This document shows, in pieces, positions 36,112 through 45,700 of a DNA stretch of 64,000 nucleotides; within the stretch, counting starts at the first letter, position 1, and each line of letters starts with the position of its first letter. Both the position numbers and the translations under genes were made by a program. Source of the DNA: Mesorhizobium sp. ORS 3324 (GTDB lineage: Bacteria; Pseudomonadota; Alphaproteobacteria; Rhizobiales; Rhizobiaceae); the NCBI GenBank assembly GCA_000824825.2, contig LM655171.1:117691-181690 (forward strand). The letters run 5' to 3'. The notes below the pieces were generated by a model. That model made no database searches and had not been told where the DNA came from. It saw only the letters and a program-made list of their open reading frames with translations.

Positions 36112-36137
36112 GTCACGCAGTTGGTCCACGACGTTGC

Positions 36138-36749
36138 TCAGGCAGCGGCGCTCGGCCGGCTGGCGAGCGCCGCGTGCCAGCGCAGAACATTCGTGCACTC
36201 TTCGGGCACCTTGATGCGCGCCGGCTTCATGAAATCGATGGCGATCAGCCCCGTGATGTCGGCGACCGAATAGGTGTCGCCGGCTGCGAACTCCCTGTCC
36301 GCCAGCTCGCGGTCGAGGAGATGCAGGAACTCGATGGCCTTGGGCTTGTTGGCCTCGCCCCATTCCGGGATCTGCGGCACCTCCCAGTCCCTCATCGCCG
36401 GATGGATGTGCCGGAAGGCGGCGGCCACGCAACTGAAGAGGTTGAACTCCAAGCGCCTTTGCCACATCTCGACCATGGCTTTGCCGAGCGCGCCTTTTCC
36501 GAACAAGGCGGGCTCCGGATGCAGCTCCTCGAAATAGCGGCAGATGGCGATGGATTCGGTGATGATGGTGCCGTCGTCGAGCTCGAGCACCGGAAGCCGC
36601 CGCAGCGGGTTGCGCGACGCCACCGGCTGCTCGCGATGCTCCAGCGCGCCCATATCGATCAGCACCAGCGGAACGGTCAGCCCCTTCTCCGCCAGGAAAA
36701 CCCGAACCCGCCTGGGATTGGGCGCGCGGCCGCCATCGAACAGCTTCAT
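36138..36749 (-). CDS. Glutathione S-transferase
   Basis: A 203-residue GST. The thioredoxin-like N-terminal domain (LFDGGRAPNPRRVRVFLAEK, PVLELDDGTIITESIAICRY) is followed by an all-helical C-terminal domain with DTYSVADITGLIAIDFM, the N-capping region. No Cys or Tyr is obvious in the catalytic loop; Ser/Asn-type chemistry is possible. The ATG at 36749 is preceded by GGAGAAAG. It is transcribed towards the UDG-like gene. Confidence 0.9.
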   Translation of the reverse strand: MKLFDGGRAPNPRRVRVFLAEKGLTVPLVLIDMGALEHREQPVASRNPLRRLPVLELDDGTIITESIAICRYFEELHPEPALFGKGALGKAMVEMWQRRLEFNLFSCVAAAFRHIHPAMRDWEVPQIPEWGEANKPKAIEFLHLLDRELADREFAAGDTYSVADITGLIAIDFMKPARIKVPEECTNVLRWHAALASRPSAAA

Positions 36750-36791
36750 TTCTTTCTCCGATCTTCCTTCCCGATCATAGGCCACGCTTCA

Positions 36792-36839
36792 ATGCATGTC
36801 GCCCAAAAGTGCGCAGCGGTTTTGGGAGACGACATGCAT
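36792..36839. repeat. Dispersed hairpin repeat, copy 2
   Basis: The most complete copy: outer arms ATGCATGTCG / CGACATGCAT and inner arms CCCAAAA / TTTTGGG. It is in the gap between the nuclease and GST genes. Confidence 0.75.
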
Positions 36840-36854
36840 CAAACGGAAGCGGCA

Positions 36855-37478
36855 TCACCGGAAGCGGAAGAACTCGCGCAGCGCATCGCCGAGCAAAGCC
36901 GCCATGCCGTGCTTTCTTTCGACCGGTTGGTCGCGGTGGCTGTCGCGCCAGTCCTGCGGCTTCTCGAAGGAGCCGGCCCAGATACCCGCTTTGGCGGCCC
37001 GCGCGACCGCTTCCTCGGCTTCGAAGTCGCCGAAGGCGACGGCCCATCCGGCCTGCACTTGCGCCTGGTTGAGATCCGCGTCGCCTGCCTTGCAGTCGCC
37101 GAGCAACCGGCCGTAGCGGTCGCGCTGCCAGCCGCTGCAGGAAACCGGCCTGCTGGCGATCAGCCGCACCAGCGACTGCCGCGCGAGCTTGCCGCAGGCA
37201 TAGTCGGCGCCGTCCTTGCGGCATGTCTGCATGTATTCCGGCGCATCGATGCCGCGCATGCGGATGCGCTCGGCACCGAGCGTGATAGAATCACCATCAT
37301 TGACGACCGCGATGCCCTCGGCCTTGCGCGTCTCGAAACGGTCGAGCCGCGCCGCAACCAGGATGAGCAGTCCGAGCACGACCGCGGTCAGCGCGTAATC
37401 CGCCAGCTTGCGTCCAAGGCTCCGCGGCGGGGCTGGTGCATATCGCCGGCGCGGTCTTCGCGACCAGGAACGGCTCAT
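36855..37478 (-). CDS. Membrane-anchored thermonuclease-family protein
   Basis: A 207-residue staphylococcal nuclease-like protein. After a basic N-terminus a single membrane segment (ALTAVVLGLLILVAA, about residues 28-42) places the nuclease domain outside the cytoplasm. The SNase motif VNDGDSITLGAERIRMRGID and APEYMQTC plus DRYGRLLG supplies the Asp, Arg and Glu expected of the active site. Two cysteine pairs (QTCRK/YACGK, SCSG/GDCK) suit an oxidising periplasm. It likely cleaves DNA or RNA. Confidence 0.87.
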   Translation of the reverse strand: MSRSWSRRPRRRYAPAPPRSLGRKLADYALTAVVLGLLILVAARLDRFETRKAEGIAVVNDGDSITLGAERIRMRGIDAPEYMQTCRKDGADYACGKLARQSLVRLIASRPVSCSGWQRDRYGRLLGDCKAGDADLNQAQVQAGWAVAFGDFEAEEAVARAAKAGIWAGSFEKPQDWRDSHRDQPVERKHGMAALLGDALREFFRFR

Positions 37479-37552
37479 ATGGCAAACAATCTCTTAATCA
37501 TTCGAACGTAGCTTAACGAACTGAAATCGCTGCGCGCGGAAATTGAACTTGC

Positions 37553-39073
37553 ATGCCTTTGCTACGCTCGGACACAGCGGACAAATTCATTGTGGACCGC
37601 AGGAAACCGCATCGCAACAGCGATGTGGCCCGCGCGGTGCGCAGGACGCGTGACCGTCTTTCGCAGCAGGCCGGCAGCCTCGATTTCGACCGCGAGCTCC
37701 TCAAGCTGCATGCGCGCGCCATGGTGGTCAGCGCGGCCGCGATCCCGCTGTTGGTGCTCTCCGTGGCGGCGGTCGGCCGCCTTGCCGGCCTTGGCAGAGA
37801 AGTTACCGTCTGGGCGCTGTTCACGCTGCTCTGCTACACCATCGTCGCCTTCATGGCGCGTCGCATCGAGCGCACGGAAGCAGCCGAGCTCGACCCCGTG
37901 CGGACGCACCGCGAGTTCCTGATAGGCCATTCGCTCTGCGGTCTCGGCTGGGCCTGGTTCGCGTGGCTCGGCTGCGATACATGCCAGGTCGACCAGTTCC
38001 ACGTCGCCAAGGCCATGGTGCTTCTGGCAGCCATGGCGACTACCGCCGTGATGGCATCCTCGCTAGGCGGCGCCCTGCTTGCGACCTTCGCCGTCCCCGT
38101 CGCGGTCTATGTCTATACCATCATACGCCTGTGGATGCCGATCGAAGCGATCATGGCGGCGCTCCTGGTCGCTGCCCTGCCCTTCTTCGCCTATGTCGCG
38201 CGCCATCTCAACCAGGCTTCGTGGATGATCCTCTCCTTCCGCTCCGAGAAGGACGCGCTGATCGCCGAGGTGGAGACAGCCAAATCGATGTCCGACGAGG
38301 CCAGGCGGCGCGCCGAGGACGCCAACCTGGCGAAGTCGCGCTTCCTCGCCTCGATGAGCCATGAGCTCAGGACGCCGCTCAACGCCATCCTCGGCTTCTC
38401 CGAAGTGATGGCCAATGAAGTGCTCGGGCCGATGAACAACCCGACGTACCGCGATTACGCGCACGATGTGCACGAATCCGGCCAGCATCTGCTCGACCTG
38501 ATCAACGAGATCCTCGACCTGTCGCGCATCGAGGCCGGCCGCTATCAGCTCAACGAGGAGCCGGTGGTGCTGGTGACGATTGTCGAGGATTGCTGCCACA
38601 TGATGGAGCTCAGGGCCCGCAACAAGGATATCCGCGTCATCCAGGAATTCGAGACCACCCTGCCGCGCCTGTTTGGCGACGAGCGCGCCATCCGGCAGAT
38701 CACGCTCAACCTGTTGTCCAATGCCATCAAGTTCACCCCGTCGGGCGGCGAGGTTCGCGTCCGCGTCGGTTGGACGGCGGGCGGCGGCCAGTATATCTCG
38801 GTCAAGGACAACGGCCCCGGCATTCCGGAAGAGGAAATCCCGGTGGTGCTTTCCGCCTTCGGCCAGGGATCGATCGCCATCAAGAGCGCCGAGCAGGGAA
38901 CCGGCCTCGGCCTGCCGATCGTCCAGGGCCTGCTCGACATGCATGGCGGCGAGTTCGAGCTCCAGTCCAAGCTCCGCGAAGGCACCGAGGCGATCGCCAT
39001 TTTCCCGCTGAGCCGAGTGATGGAGGAATTGCCGGCGTTGCCGACCAAGGCGGTGGCCGCGCGACGGCGCTAG
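37553..39073 (+). CDS. Orphan membrane sensor histidine kinase
   Basis: A 506-residue kinase. The N-terminal 220 residues have about five or six hydrophobic helices, followed by a short coiled coil and the HisKA box FLASMSHELRTPLNAILGFS (phospho-acceptor His270). The ATPase domain shows the N-box NLLSNAIKF, the G1 box DNGPGIP and the G2 box GTGLGLPI. No PAS or receiver domain is present and no response regulator gene is adjacent, so the partner is elsewhere. The layout resembles the PdhS/DivJ/PleC-like kinases of rhizobia. The stimulus is unknown. Confidence 0.92.
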   Translation: MPLLRSDTADKFIVDRRKPHRNSDVARAVRRTRDRLSQQAGSLDFDRELLKLHARAMVVSAAAIPLLVLSVAAVGRLAGLGREVTVWALFTLLCYTIVAFMARRIERTEAAELDPVRTHREFLIGHSLCGLGWAWFAWLGCDTCQVDQFHVAKAMVLLAAMATTAVMASSLGGALLATFAVPVAVYVYTIIRLWMPIEAIMAALLVAALPFFAYVARHLNQASWMILSFRSEKDALIAEVETAKSMSDEARRRAEDANLAKSRFLASMSHELRTPLNAILGFSEVMANEVLGPMNNPTYRDYAHDVHESGQHLLDLINEILDLSRIEAGRYQLNEEPVVLVTIVEDCCHMMELRARNKDIRVIQEFETTLPRLFGDERAIRQITLNLLSNAIKFTPSGGEVRVRVGWTAGGGQYISVKDNGPGIPEEEIPVVLSAFGQGSIAIKSAEQGTGLGLPIVQGLLDMHGGEFELQSKLREGTEAIAIFPLSRVMEELPALPTKAVAARRR

Positions 39074-39085
39074 CTCCAGGACCTC

Positions 39086-40081
39086 TCAGAGCCGAACAGC
39101 CGCCGCCATGCCTGAGCTGGTGAGCGCGGCAGCCTTCACGAGACCGGCGGCAAGCCCGGCCGCTACCCCTTCACCGTGGCCGAGGCCGAGATCGAGCAGT
39201 GGCCGCATCCCGAGCCGTTCCGCCACCTTGGCATGGCCGGGCTCGGGCGACAGGCCGGCGAGCAGGCAATGGTCGAGCGCGGAAGGATTGACCCTGTGCA
39301 GGGCCGCGGCCGCGGCGGTCGCGACGAAACCGTCGAGCAGCACGGGGATCTTCTGCATGCGGGCAGCCAGAATGGCGCCGCAGATTGCCGCGAGCTCGCG
39401 GCCGCCGACCCGGCGCAGGGCTTCGAGCGGATCGCCGAGGCTGGCGCCGTGGAAGGCCAGCGCCCGGTCGACCACTTCGGCCTTGCGCGCGATCATTGTC
39501 TTGTCCGCGCCCGATCCCGGCCCGACCCAGTCGGCGCCCTTGCCGCCGAAGAGCGCGGCGCACAGTGCGGCCGCGATCGTGGAATTGCCGACGCCGAGAT
39601 CGCCGAGGCAAAGAAGGTCGGCACCGCCCGCGACCGCTTCCATGCCGAAGGCCATGGTGGCGGTGCAGCCGCGCTCGTCGAGCGCCGCCTCCTCGGTGAT
39701 GTCGCCCGTTGGAATATCCAGCGCCAGATCGAAGACTTTCAGCCCGAGGTCGTTGGCGATGCAGACCTGGTTGATCGCGGCACCCCCGGCGGCGCAAAGC
39801 TCGACCGCATTGGCGGTGGCCGCCACCGGCCGCGGCGAGATGGCGTGCCGCACCACGCCGTGATTGCCGGCGAAGATCGCCACCAGTGGCCGGTTGATAG
39901 CCGGCGGTGCGCGCCCGCTCCAGGCCGCGAGCCAGGCAGCGATGTCCTCGAGCCGCCCCAGCGAGGCTTTCGGCTTGTCGGCCTTGGCAAACAGCGCCCG
40001 CACGCGGGCTTCGGCGGCGGCGTCCGCCGGCGGCAGCGTCGCGAGCAGGGTGCGGAAATCATCGAAAGGCTTTGCGGTCAT
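39086..40081 (-). CDS. cobT: Nicotinate-nucleotide:dimethylbenzimidazole phosphoribosyltransferase
   Basis: A 331-residue enzyme that makes alpha-ribazole phosphate for the lower ligand of cobalamin. Characteristic segments are AIFAGNHGV, LGVGNSTIAAALCAALFGG and the C-terminal LLDLGLGHGEGVAAGLA with the catalytic Glu near 304. Length matches the family. I saw no cobalamin riboswitch in the 160 bp upstream. No other cobalamin gene is in the window, so cobS is elsewhere. Confidence 0.94.
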   Translation of the reverse strand: MTAKPFDDFRTLLATLPPADAAAEARVRALFAKADKPKASLGRLEDIAAWLAAWSGRAPPAINRPLVAIFAGNHGVVRHAISPRPVAATANAVELCAAGGAAINQVCIANDLGLKVFDLALDIPTGDITEEAALDERGCTATMAFGMEAVAGGADLLCLGDLGVGNSTIAAALCAALFGGKGADWVGPGSGADKTMIARKAEVVDRALAFHGASLGDPLEALRRVGGRELAAICGAILAARMQKIPVLLDGFVATAAAAALHRVNPSALDHCLLAGLSPEPGHAKVAERLGMRPLLDLGLGHGEGVAAGLAAGLVKAAALTSSGMAAAVRL

Positions 40082-40241
40082 GTCGGATGCGGTCTCTTAC
40101 TGGAATGGGCTGCGGCATAGCTGCGTTCGCTGCACGACACAACCGCCGGCCATGCCGCGAAAGCGCCGGCCGGCGGCGCATTGCGGAGGGCTTGCATTGG
40201 CTTTGCGGTTGCACCATGTGGAGTGAAGGCAAGAGAACAGC

Positions 40242-40472
40242 ATGACCGCCATCGAGTCTCCCTGCATACTCGTCTGCTCGATCGATATGAAATCCGGCTT
40301 CTGCTTCGGCTGCGGCCGCACGCGCGACGAAATCGCCGGCTGGCTCGCGATGACGCCGCAGGACCGGCGGGCGGTCATGACCGAGCTCCCGGCCAGGCTG
40401 GAGACGGTCGAGCGACGGCCGCGCCGCGAGACGCGGCGCGCCCGCATGGCGCGCGAGCGCGGCATGCTGTGA
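40242..40472 (+). CDS. DUF1289 small cysteine-rich protein
   Basis: A 76-residue protein with the pattern Cys8-Cys12-Cys21-Cys24 ([20 protein letters not shown]), the hallmark of DUF1289, likely a metal or iron-sulfur site. The C-terminus is very Arg-rich. It is followed 30 bp later by the retropepsin-like gene. Function unknown. Confidence 0.88.
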   Translation: MTAIESPCILVCSIDMKSGFCFGCGRTRDEIAGWLAMTPQDRRAVMTELPARLETVERRPRRETRRARMARERGML

Positions 40473-40502
40473 GAAAGGGTTGGCTGTGAGAAAGGGCCGG
40501 CC

Positions 40503-41207
40503 ATGAACCGCCTGTTCTGGATCGTCATGCTGGTGATCGGCGCCGGGCTGATCCTGCTGATGATGAACGATTCCGCCGGCAGCACCTTCGGCATCGCAAA
40601 CCGCGATTTCAGCCGGCTCATCTGGGTTGGCGTCCTGATATCGGTGATTGGCGCCAGCGTCGCCCGCTCGGGCCGGCCGCGCGGCGACATGGCGCGCAAT
40701 CTCGGCATCTGGGCGGCAATCGTGCTGGCGCTGATCGCCGCCTACCAGTACCGCTACGAGCTGCAGGACGTTGCCAGCCGTGTCACCGCCGGCCTCGTTC
40801 CAGGCAGCCCGCTGGCGCTGGGCGTGGACAATGGCCGCGCGACGGTGACGCTCGACAAGGCCGACAATGGCCATTTCGAGGCGCGCATACTGATCAACGG
40901 CAGACCGGTGCGGGCGGTGGTCGACACCGGCGCGACCAGCACGGTGCTGACGGCGGAGGACGCCCAGGCCGCGGGGTTCAATCTGGCGGCGCTCAGCTTC
41001 ACAGTGGACGTCTCGACCGCCAACGGCATGGCGCGCGCGGCCACCGTCAGGACCGACGAGGTGGCCATCGGTGGCATCGTGCGCAAGGACATGTCGGTGA
41101 TGGTGGCCGCACCCGGCATGCTCGAGCAAAGTTTGCTTGGCATGAACTTCATCGGCTCGCTGTCGGGTTTCGACGTGCGTGGCGACCGCATGATCCTGCG
41201 GGATTGA
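40503..41207 (+). CDS. TIGR02281-type retropepsin-like aspartic protease
   Basis: A 234-residue membrane protein with three hydrophobic segments (about 4-22, 38-53 and 66-82) and a C-terminal retropepsin fold with VVDTGATSTVLT (catalytic Asp141). The domain would form a homodimer. The group is known as clan AA protease TIGR02281; the substrate is not known. It is probably co-transcribed with DUF1289. Confidence 0.88.
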   Translation: MNRLFWIVMLVIGAGLILLMMNDSAGSTFGIANRDFSRLIWVGVLISVIGASVARSGRPRGDMARNLGIWAAIVLALIAAYQYRYELQDVASRVTAGLVPGSPLALGVDNGRATVTLDKADNGHFEARILINGRPVRAVVDTGATSTVLTAEDAQAAGFNLAALSFTVDVSTANGMARAATVRTDEVAIGGIVRKDMSVMVAAPGMLEQSLLGMNFIGSLSGFDVRGDRMILRD

Positions 41208-41223
41208 CCGCTCGGCCGATTCG

Positions 41224-42288
41224 TCAGGCAGCCTCGGCTTCCGCCGCCGCGAAATCGATGGCTTCGAACGCCGCCTTCAGCACCTCGGGCCCGGCGCCGG
41301 GTTTGTTGGCGTCGGTGGACAGGATCTGCCGGTAGCGTCGCGCGCCCGGCAGCCCATGGAACAGCCCGACCATGTGGCGCGTGACATGGCCGAGCCGCCC
41401 ACCCTTCTCGATATGGCGCGCGGCGTATCCGGCCATCGCCTCGATCAGCGCCGCATAGTCGAAGGCGGCAGGCGCTTCGCCATAGAACGCGGTGTCGACG
41501 CCGGTGAGGATGCCCGGCGTGTGGTAGGCGGCGCGGCCAAGCATGGCGCCGTCGACATGGCCAAGATGCTCCGATGCCTCGTCGAGTGACTGAATGCCGC
41601 CATTGATGCCGATGAAGTCGTTCGGCTTCCTGGCTTTGAGCCGGTAGACGCGCGCATAGTCGAGCGGCGGGATATCGCGGTTCTCCTTCGGGCTGAGCCC
41701 CTCCAGCCACGCCTTGCGGGCATGCACCCAGAGCGCATCGGCGCCGGCAGCGAGCACGCCGTCTGCCAGCGTGTCGAGAGCGGGTTCGGGGTCCTGATCG
41801 TCGACGCCGATGCGGCATTTGACGGTGACGGGGATATTCACCGCCGCCTTCATCGCCGCGACGCATTCCGCCACCAGCGCCGGCATCTTCATCAGGCAGG
41901 CGCCGAACGTGCCTGACTGGACGCGGTCGGACGGGCAGCCGACATTGAGGTTGATCTCGTCATAGCCGAAGGCTTCGCCGATCACTGCCGCCTCGGCAAG
42001 CTTTCGCGGACGGGAGCCGCCGAGCTGCAGCGCAACGGGATGCTCGGCATCGTCGAATCCAAGCAGCCGCTCGCGCGCGCCGTGGATAACCGCGTCCGCC
42101 ACCACCATCTCGGTATAAAGCAGCGCGCGGCGCGTCAGCTGGCGGTGGAAGAACCGGCAATGGCGGTCTGTCCAGTCCATCATAGGTGCCACGGCAAGCA
42201 TGGGTTGCATCGGCTTTTTCAGTTCTCTTCGCCGCATATCATCCCGATTCGGTAGATGGTTCACCGTAATATTCTCTTTTAGTTTCAT
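41224..42288 (-). CDS. dusA: tRNA-dihydrouridine synthase DusA
   Basis: A flavin enzyme that reduces U20/U20a in tRNA. Recognisable are VAPMMDWTDRHCRFFHR, EINLNVGCPSDRVQ and GTFGACLMK with the catalytic Cys. The C-terminal region (GRAAYHTPGIL) fits DusA. The open frame starts at 42288 (354 residues), but the conserved protein begins at MQPMLAVAPMMDW (ATG at 42210), so the true start may be 42210 or 42237. It is divergent from the type I secretion operon. Confidence 0.92.
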   Translation of the reverse strand: MKLKENITVNHLPNRDDMRRRELKKPMQPMLAVAPMMDWTDRHCRFFHRQLTRRALLYTEMVVADAVIHGARERLLGFDDAEHPVALQLGGSRPRKLAEAAVIGEAFGYDEINLNVGCPSDRVQSGTFGACLMKMPALVAECVAAMKAAVNIPVTVKCRIGVDDQDPEPALDTLADGVLAAGADALWVHARKAWLEGLSPKENRDIPPLDYARVYRLKARKPNDFIGINGGIQSLDEASEHLGHVDGAMLGRAAYHTPGILTGVDTAFYGEAPAAFDYAALIEAMAGYAARHIEKGGRLGHVTRHMVGLFHGLPGARRYRQILSTDANKPGAGPEVLKAAFEAIDFAAAEAEAA

Positions 42289-42745
42289 ACGGTTATGATG
42301 TACAGGGACGAAGGTCCCACAATCCGTTGGACCATTTCCTGTTCACATTTTTTTCAAAAAGGCAATGGTCCGATTTTAAGTTTCCACAAATAAGAGTAAA
42401 CTTTTTGTTGCTCATGTTCTGAGCGGGAGGCGTAACAGGCAGTCAATGGCCTGTTGAAGAGGGGCGGGGTTGAGTATGCCCTCATCGTTGATCTTTGGCG
42501 CCCACCGTGGGCGGGTCGCCGATGCGCACAGGACGCATCCGCCCAGCATTGCCTAAGGGGGCATGGCGCGGAGGGCAGCGGCGGCTCCTCCGAAACCCTC
42601 TACCCCCTTATAGCCAACTCACTGTTCAATTTCGCCTTAACCGAAATGCGTGGCGTTGACGCAAGTCAGCGGACGCGCGTTCGCGCGGCCGGGTGCCCAG
42701 CAGCGTTGGGGGCTGCCTGTCGCATTGAAACCAGGGAGAGATTTC
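42289..42745. promoter_or_regulatory. Long upstream region of the type I secretion operon
   Basis: A 457-bp gap between dusA and the cargo gene. It contains a small hairpin GGGAC GAAG GTCCC (42305-42318), an 8-bp inverted repeat GGACCATT / AATGGTCC with a 27-nt spacer (42329-42371) and an AT-rich tract (42375-42415) that could be the promoter. The frames reading through it have no natural protein character. The 5' untranslated leader appears long. Confidence 0.5.
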
Positions 42746-45700
42746 ATGGCACTCGACATCACAGCTCAAGATATCATCATCGACGAGACCACCGGCCTTC
42801 AGGACGACGACATTAACCCGGCCGTTGCGCCGTACAACACCAACACCACGCTGACATATCTTCTCACTCTCGGCACATCAATAGAGGTCGCCTTCCAGTC
42901 CGACTTCGTGGTGGCTTCGGCGAGCGCCGGGGAAACCATCAACTCGATCATTCTCACGCAGAATGCCTCCGGAACCCCGTTTTCCACCACCGTCGGCGTC
43001 AACAGCGGCATCAAGACGGTCGATGGCAATTATGTCTGGCTGTTCCAGGACCCGACTCATCCAAACGTCGTAATCGGTGTCATTGGCACCTCTGACGCGT
43101 CTGCCGCGCCCGCCGCGAACGGCCCGCTCGCCTTCTCGTTCGGGCTGGATTCCACGAGCGCAACCCATGCGGACCTTTACCTGGTCCAGTATGTGCCGTT
43201 GCTCAATCCGGACACGACCAACCCGGACGATCGCATCGATCTGACCGACAAGGTGTTCGCATCGGTCTCGGGGACGACCACAGTCGGCTTCTCGGGCGCG
43301 AATGCCGCTCCCGGCAATCACGATTTCTACATTATCAATTCGCCCGATGACGCTTCCAAGCAGGTTCTGGTGACAGCCTTTGTCGGGACGACCAATGCCA
43401 CCGCTAATGTGAGCACACAGGGCTTCGGCATCGCCAATCAGAGCATCGATCCGACCGAAACGCTACAGATCGATTTCGTCACCGGCGGCACCCTGGCCGC
43501 GGGTACTGGCTCGCAAATCCAGTACGGCAGCCATCTCGACAATATCACGCAGGCCGGGTTCACGATCAACCAGATCACGCCCTCCAATCCGAATTTGCGC
43601 GTGGACATCACGATCAAGGCCTTCGACAATACGGGCAACGAGAAAGGCTCGGATTTCTTTGACGGCACCACAACCAACGCCGTCGACATCACCAGCATCA
43701 AGTTGACGGGCCAATCGGGGTTTGCCTCCATCATCACCACCGATGGCGACTATGCCACGGGAAGCGGCACCGTCCACGTCTCCGGGCTTAGTGGCACCGG
43801 GAACGCCGTCACCATCACCGGGCTGGACAACGTCACAACCGTCGATATCACCACCGCCAGCCAAATGGATCGCCTGACGATTACGGGGGTCGATTCGAAC
43901 GAAGGGTGCGACGTCACCGAAGTCCATTTCACGTCGTCAACCCCCAACGCCTATACCGAACAGGTCGGCTCCTTCATCAACTTCGACGACGACGGGCCGA
44001 GCATCTCGACGACCGGCACGGAGCCGACGCTGACGGTCGACGAGACGGTTCTTACGACCAACGACACTCAGGGCTTCGCCGCCAACTTCAGCTCGTCCTT
44101 CGGCGCCGACGGCGCCGGCCAGCTCACCTACGCGCTCGGCATCACCGGGACCGCGTCCGGGCTGGTAGACACCGCGACCAATGAGGCGGTGGTCCTGTCG
44201 GTCACTGCCGGCGGCGTCGTCGAGGGCCGCACCTCCGGCACTCACGACCTCGTCTTCACCGTCTCCGTCGACGGTTCGGGCAATGTCACCCTCGATCAGA
44301 TCCGCGCGGTGGTCCATTCGAACACCGCCAACGACGACGACAGCACGTCCCTGGCCGCGGACAATCTGATTCAGCTCACTGCGACCGTCACCGACAAGGA
44401 CGGTGACCACAAATCGGCCACCCTCGACATCGGCCAGAATCTCAACTTCAAGGACGATGGTCCGCACATTTCGACTTCCGGCACAGAGCCGACGCTGACC
44501 GTCGACGAGACGGTTCTTGCAACCAACGACACGCAGAGCTTCGCCGGCGCGTTCACCTCCGGCTTCGGCGCCGATGGGGCCGGCACGCTGACCTATGCGC
44601 TTGGCTTCACGGCAGGCTCGACCGGCCTCGTCGACACGGCAACCGGCGAGGCGGTCGTCCTCTCGCTCAACGGCAGCGTCATCGAAGGTCACACTTCGGG
44701 CACCAACGACCTCGTGTTCACGGTCTCCGTCGATGCCTCGGGCAATGTCACCCTCGATCAGATCCGCGCGGTGGTCCATTCGAACACCGCCAACGACGAC
44801 GACAGCACATCCCTGGCCGCGGACAATCTGATTCAGCTCACCGCGACCATCACCGACAAGGACGGTGACCACCATTCGGCCACCCTGGACATCGGTCAAA
44901 ACCTCAACTTCAAGGACGATGGTCCGCACATCTCGACAACCGGCACGGCGCCGACGCTGACCGTCGACGAGACGGTTCTTGCGACCAACGCCACGCAGAG
45001 CTTCGCCGCCAACTTCAGCTCGGGCTATGGCGCCGATGGGGCTGGCACATTGACCTATACGCTAGGCTTTACGGCAGGCTCGACTGGTCTTGTCGACACC
45101 TTGACCGGTCAGGCGGTCGTCCTCTCGCTCAACGGCAGCGTCATCGAAGGCCACACCTCGGGCACCAACGACCTCGTCTTCACCGTCTCCGTCGATGCCT
45201 CGGGCAACGTCACCCTCGATCAGATCCGCGCAGTGGTCCATCCGACCAGCGACCCGGACGAGAGCACGACCCTGGCCGCCGCGAACCTGATCCAGCTCAC
45301 CGCGACCATCACCGACAAGGACGGCGACCACCATTCGGCCACCCTCGACATCGGCCAGAACCTCGTGTTCAAAGACGACGGTCCAACGATCACCGTGCCG
45401 TTCGACGGTGACCAGGACGCCACCAACGGCACCGGGACCCACGAGACTCTGGCCAACGCGGCCAACGCGTCGGCCACCGGTGCCTTCGGGTATGACATCG
45501 GCGCGGATGCTCACCCGGCTGCGTTCTACGATGCCACGCATTCGGACTTCGTCGACCAGAACACCGGGCTTGCCGGCGTCCAGATCGGGCTCACCGGCAC
45601 GATAGTCGGTGGCGGCGGAGGCAATCTCCTCACATCGGACGTGACGCTCGCGTCGGAGAGTGCCACCTCCGCGGCGTTCAATTTCAGCTTCACCTACGAT

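Noticed and set aside
37479..37552. CtrA-like site before the histidine kinase
   Set aside because: TTAA and TTAAC are present but 15 nt apart, not the 7 nt required.
40082..40241. Cobalamin riboswitch upstream of cobT
   Set aside because: No conserved B12-box-like sequence is evident in the 160 bp before the start.
43988..45373. CRISPR-like array
   Set aside because: The repeats are about 460 bp, coding and in frame; there are no short repeats with unique spacers.
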